Assembly: GCA_017993235.1 (NCBI GenBank)
Contig: JAGONC010000015.1
Span: 1-64,000 of the forward strand
From: Lentimicrobiaceae bacterium
GTDB taxonomy: Bacteria; Bacteroidota; Bacteroidia; Bacteroidales; JAGONC01
Length of the DNA: 64,000 nucleotides
Direction: 5' to 3'
Below are positions 62,100 through 64,000 of this stretch, in pieces. The notes beneath the pieces were generated by a model. The model saw nothing but the letters and a program-made list of their open reading frames with translations, did not search any database and was not told the origin of the DNA. Made by a program: the position numbers and the translations under genes. The stretch's first letter is position 1, and each line of letters begins with the position of its first letter.

Positions 62100-63233
62100 T
62101 CATGATCGTGCTGCGATATTTTTAACGGGTCGAAAATCATTTCGTATGATCTCCCACTTATCAGGATATTTTTCAAAAAGATCAATGATCTTTTTTCGGT
62201 GTTTATCCAGGGCATCCGTGATGGCTGCAGCGGAAATGGGCCGGTCACATAATTGCCCCACGTTTTTTCCCGTCAATTTTTGCTTAGATATAACTACTTC
62301 TTTAGCAGCAGTTTCAAGCCTGTCAAGTAAATAAATGGTTTTAGTGTAACGATCTTCCGGATACGAAGAAGGCTCTTCTTTACGCACTTCAGGAATATAC
62401 GTGTCCGTATTCAGATGCCAGTCGTGGATATAGATTAGATTGGATTTTGAATCCCGTTCAAGATATTCGGCAAATAATACCCCGTTCTTGATGATCGTTT
62501 TCAGGTATTTGATCTCACCCGCGTACTTTTTGATCTTTTCGATGGCAGTTTCATGCAGCCGGTACCGTTGATCAGAATCTCCCTGTAGCTCTTCAAGGTA
62601 GTTCTGGCATAAACCCACCAGGCTCTGGCTGTAATTCTGCCGGGTTCGAAGGAGTTCGTCTTTAGATTGAAGATAATTGGAAATCACAGATTTCGTTGAT
62701 TCTACGATGGAATGGGTCGCCCTGGCGTCGGATTCATGGATGCGTGTAAAAGTCAGGATGAAATGATACAGCAGATAACCAATGATGCTTTTATAATCTG
62801 TCGAAAGGGTCCGTGAGGTCAGGTTGACCCCAAACATGCTCATGGATTGCTGGAAATAAAGAAACACTATGTCCTGCAATCCGTCGTAAACGTTGGGAAA
62901 GCGAAGGACAAGCACGGTTTTGTTCCGCTCTTCAAAAAGCTCAACCTGTTGGCTATCCATTTCTTTCAGGTCATACGGGAGTTCCTCCCTCGTCAGCCAG
63001 GCGGTGGGGGATTTGCTCATCCGGGATTTCTGAATGAGAACCTTGTTCTCTCCAAGTGAAACCGGCTCAACCTGTCCGGGATTGGAGCGGGGGAGTACAC
63101 AGGCAGCCGTGATATCCTTGATCTCCCTGTCATAATGTACGACCACGATCTTTTCCATGCCGGGAAAGAACTGATGCGCATTTTCCAGCAGTCGGATGAA
63201 GGGATTTTTTTGAAAAGATAATTCCGTTGACAT
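62100..63233 (-). CDS. Unknown protein, possibly regulatory
   Basis: 377 residues from ATG 63233. I do not recognise the family. The N-terminal half has an alpha/beta pattern (EKIVVVHYDREIKDITAACV, TVLVLRFPNVYDGLQDIVFL) that may be a PAS- or GAF-like sensor. The middle (SDARATHSIVESTKSVISNY onward) is a long helical region likely to be coiled. The C-terminal 70 residues (LTGKNVGQLCDRPISAAAITDALDKHRKK) look helical and may be a DNA-binding module. No histidine kinase or receiver motif is seen. It has its own promoter at 63256-63287 and is divergent from another unknown gene across an array of TTAAGT sites. Confidence 0.6.
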   Translation of the reverse strand: MSTELSFQKNPFIRLLENAHQFFPGMEKIVVVHYDREIKDITAACVLPRSNPGQVEPVSLGENKVLIQKSRMSKSPTAWLTREELPYDLKEMDSQQVELFEERNKTVLVLRFPNVYDGLQDIVFLYFQQSMSMFGVNLTSRTLSTDYKSIIGYLLYHFILTFTRIHESDARATHSIVESTKSVISNYLQSKDELLRTRQNYSQSLVGLCQNYLEELQGDSDQRYRLHETAIEKIKKYAGEIKYLKTIIKNGVLFAEYLERDSKSNLIYIHDWHLNTDTYIPEVRKEEPSSYPEDRYTKTIYLLDRLETAAKEVVISKQKLTGKNVGQLCDRPISAAAITDALDKHRKKIIDLFEKYPDKWEIIRNDFRPVKNIAARS

Positions 63234-63255
63234 TGAAAGATCATCTATCAGGCTG

Positions 63256-63287
63256 CAAAAGTAATTCATTTATTAAGCAAAATCAAA
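63256..63287 (-). promoter_or_regulatory. Promoter of the minus-strand unknown gene
   Basis: On the minus strand, TTTG (63284-63287), a 20-base spacer, then TACTTTTG (63256-63263). This is one base off the ideal TTTG-N19-TANNTTTG. It places transcription near 63250, which excludes the ATG at 63269 and supports 63233. Confidence 0.65.
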
Positions 63288-63481
63288 TTTTTAAGTAAAA
63301 AATTTAAGCAACACTTAAAAAGACTACTTAAAAATAATTAAGTTAACTTAAAAAAATAATTAAGTTTTTTAGAATTACTTAATTTGATTGAACACTCATA
63401 ATGAATGAATTAATATTGTAACGATTTTGATTTGAACCAGAACCTGATCACTGGAATAAAAATAATTAAGTAAACACTTAA
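63274..63481. promoter_or_regulatory. Array of TTAAGT/ACTTAA half-sites (operator-like)
   Basis: The divergent intergenic region holds at least nine copies of TTAAGT or its inverse ACTTAA: 63291, 63313, 63326, 63338, 63346, 63360, 63377, 63466 and 63476, plus two near-matches (TTAAGC at 63274 and 63304). Two are paired as perfect palindromes: TTAAGTTAACTTAA at 63338-63351 and TTAAGT-AAAC-ACTTAA at 63466-63481. The density is far above chance even for AT-rich DNA and suggests a dimeric regulator or hairpin series controlling one or both genes. Confidence 0.6.
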
Positions 63482-63494
63482 AAATCCGATAGCC

Positions 63495-64000
63495 ATGATC
63501 CCTGTTGAAGTGTCCTATTTAAGAACAATTTTTGGAAAAGCAGGGCAGGGGAGTCTGTTTTCGAATATACCCTTAAAATGCAGGGAACTGCTATCCTACG
63601 TATCCATGCATTTTTTCATGGATAAATGTGATGTAATACCCATTTATGCTGGCAGGCAGAACGTAATTCCTGCAGGTAATACGATCATATGGGAAATTCA
63701 GCATGCATTACCCACCGATCTTTCTGAATTACACCAGGAAAATATTTCAATTAATAATTTAAATAAAATTTATAATAAATTATCAATCAGGAAAATAATA
63801 AGAAGTTTATATTTAACGTATCATGCAGGTGAAGTTGAGATAGATGACCAGGTAACGTCAGATAGCCATCGTAACTGGTGTAATGATCATTTTTTATTAA
63901 CGGTTCAACCTTCTGTGGATAATGCCGTGGATTGTATGCTTTATGCGGATCAGTTGGAAAACACCTTTACCTGTGATAACTCAACGCATTTTTCATTGAA
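63495..64000 (+). CDS. Partial unknown protein running off the right edge
   Basis: An open frame starts at ATG 63495 and continues without stop to the window end, giving 168 codons (MIPVEVSYLRTIFGKAGQGS...). It reads as normal protein (LKCRELLSYVSMHFFMDKCD, IYAGRQNVIPAGNTIIWEIQ). I recognise no family. Codon use is more AT-rich than its neighbours, with several ATA, TTA and AAT codons (ISINNLNKIYNKLS), which may mark foreign DNA. A palindromic TTAAGT site lies 14 bases before the ATG. Confidence 0.65.
   Translation, partial: MIPVEVSYLRTIFGKAGQGSLFSNIPLKCRELLSYVSMHFFMDKCDVIPIYAGRQNVIPAGNTIIWEIQHALPTDLSELHQENISINNLNKIYNKLSIRKIIRSLYLTYHAGEVEIDDQVTSDSHRNWCNDHFLLTVQPSVDNAVDCMLYADQLENTFTCDNSTHFSL

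Overview
The window is a chromosomal segment from a member of the Bacteroidota, most likely class Bacteroidia, with moderate GC. The evidence is Bacteroidota-type promoters (TTTG, 19 bases, TANNTTTG, best seen upstream of nusB), a type IX secretion protein PorQ, a PUR-family nucleic-acid binding protein, a long signal peptidase I and a long NusB of the Bacteroidota type, DUF5683, a TonB-dependent receptor and a WbbL-like glycosyltransferase fusion. Almost everything is housekeeping or envelope biology. I see no rRNA, tRNA, CRISPR array, insertion sequence, prophage or plasmid backbone.

Layout. 1-7 kb: partial membrane protein, secreted M23 peptidase, metallophosphoesterase, guaA, and a LysM/periplasmic-binding-protein fusion. 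6.5-13.6 kb, minus strand: parA-parB-DUF5683-lepB-ftsK-lolA, a segregation, division and export cluster. 13.8-17.8 kb: a divergent PUR protein and nusB, then DUF1573-yajC-YbbR-coaE. 17.8-23.8 kb: aquaporin, MFS transporter, acetyltransferase, zinc peptidase, HerA-like ATPase and an EEP hydrolase. 24-29.8 kb: thioferritin-like protein, an internally deleted aconitase, porQ, ispH, recF and DUF721. 29.8-36.3 kb, minus strand: FAH-family hydrolase, exonuclease, E2 acyltransferase, glycosyltransferase and a beta-propeller/transglutaminase. 36.4-49 kb: rimO, a MORN protein, a decayed beta-lactamase-family lipoprotein, a TonB receptor, OsmC, a Nudix hydrolase, an M48 peptidase, NfeD-FloA, Rel and a class IV aminotransferase. 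49-64 kb: glgB, a charged repeat protein, a frameshifted phosphoesterase, two flavoproteins, a possible CotH-like protein next to an ankyrin/PPP-phosphatase fusion, SRPBCC-GyrI, a degenerate S51 peptidase in operon with a TPR-adenylate cyclase, and a divergent pair of unknown genes around an array of TTAAGT/ACTTAA half-sites.

Three things stand out. First, the aconitase ORF is open end to end but has lost two internal segments, including the regions that carry all three [4Fe-4S] cysteine ligands. Second, the intergenic spaces hold at least thirteen different low-complexity short-unit repeat elements. Several have inverted arms that could fold into long hairpins, and some have leaked into coding sequence (the rimO tail, and false upstream starts of rel and the MFS gene). 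Third, the last 13 kb has several unusual signalling-like genes: PPP-type phosphatases, a possible exported kinase, a catalytically dead S51 protein beside a cyclase, and an unknown gene pair with an operator-like array between them.
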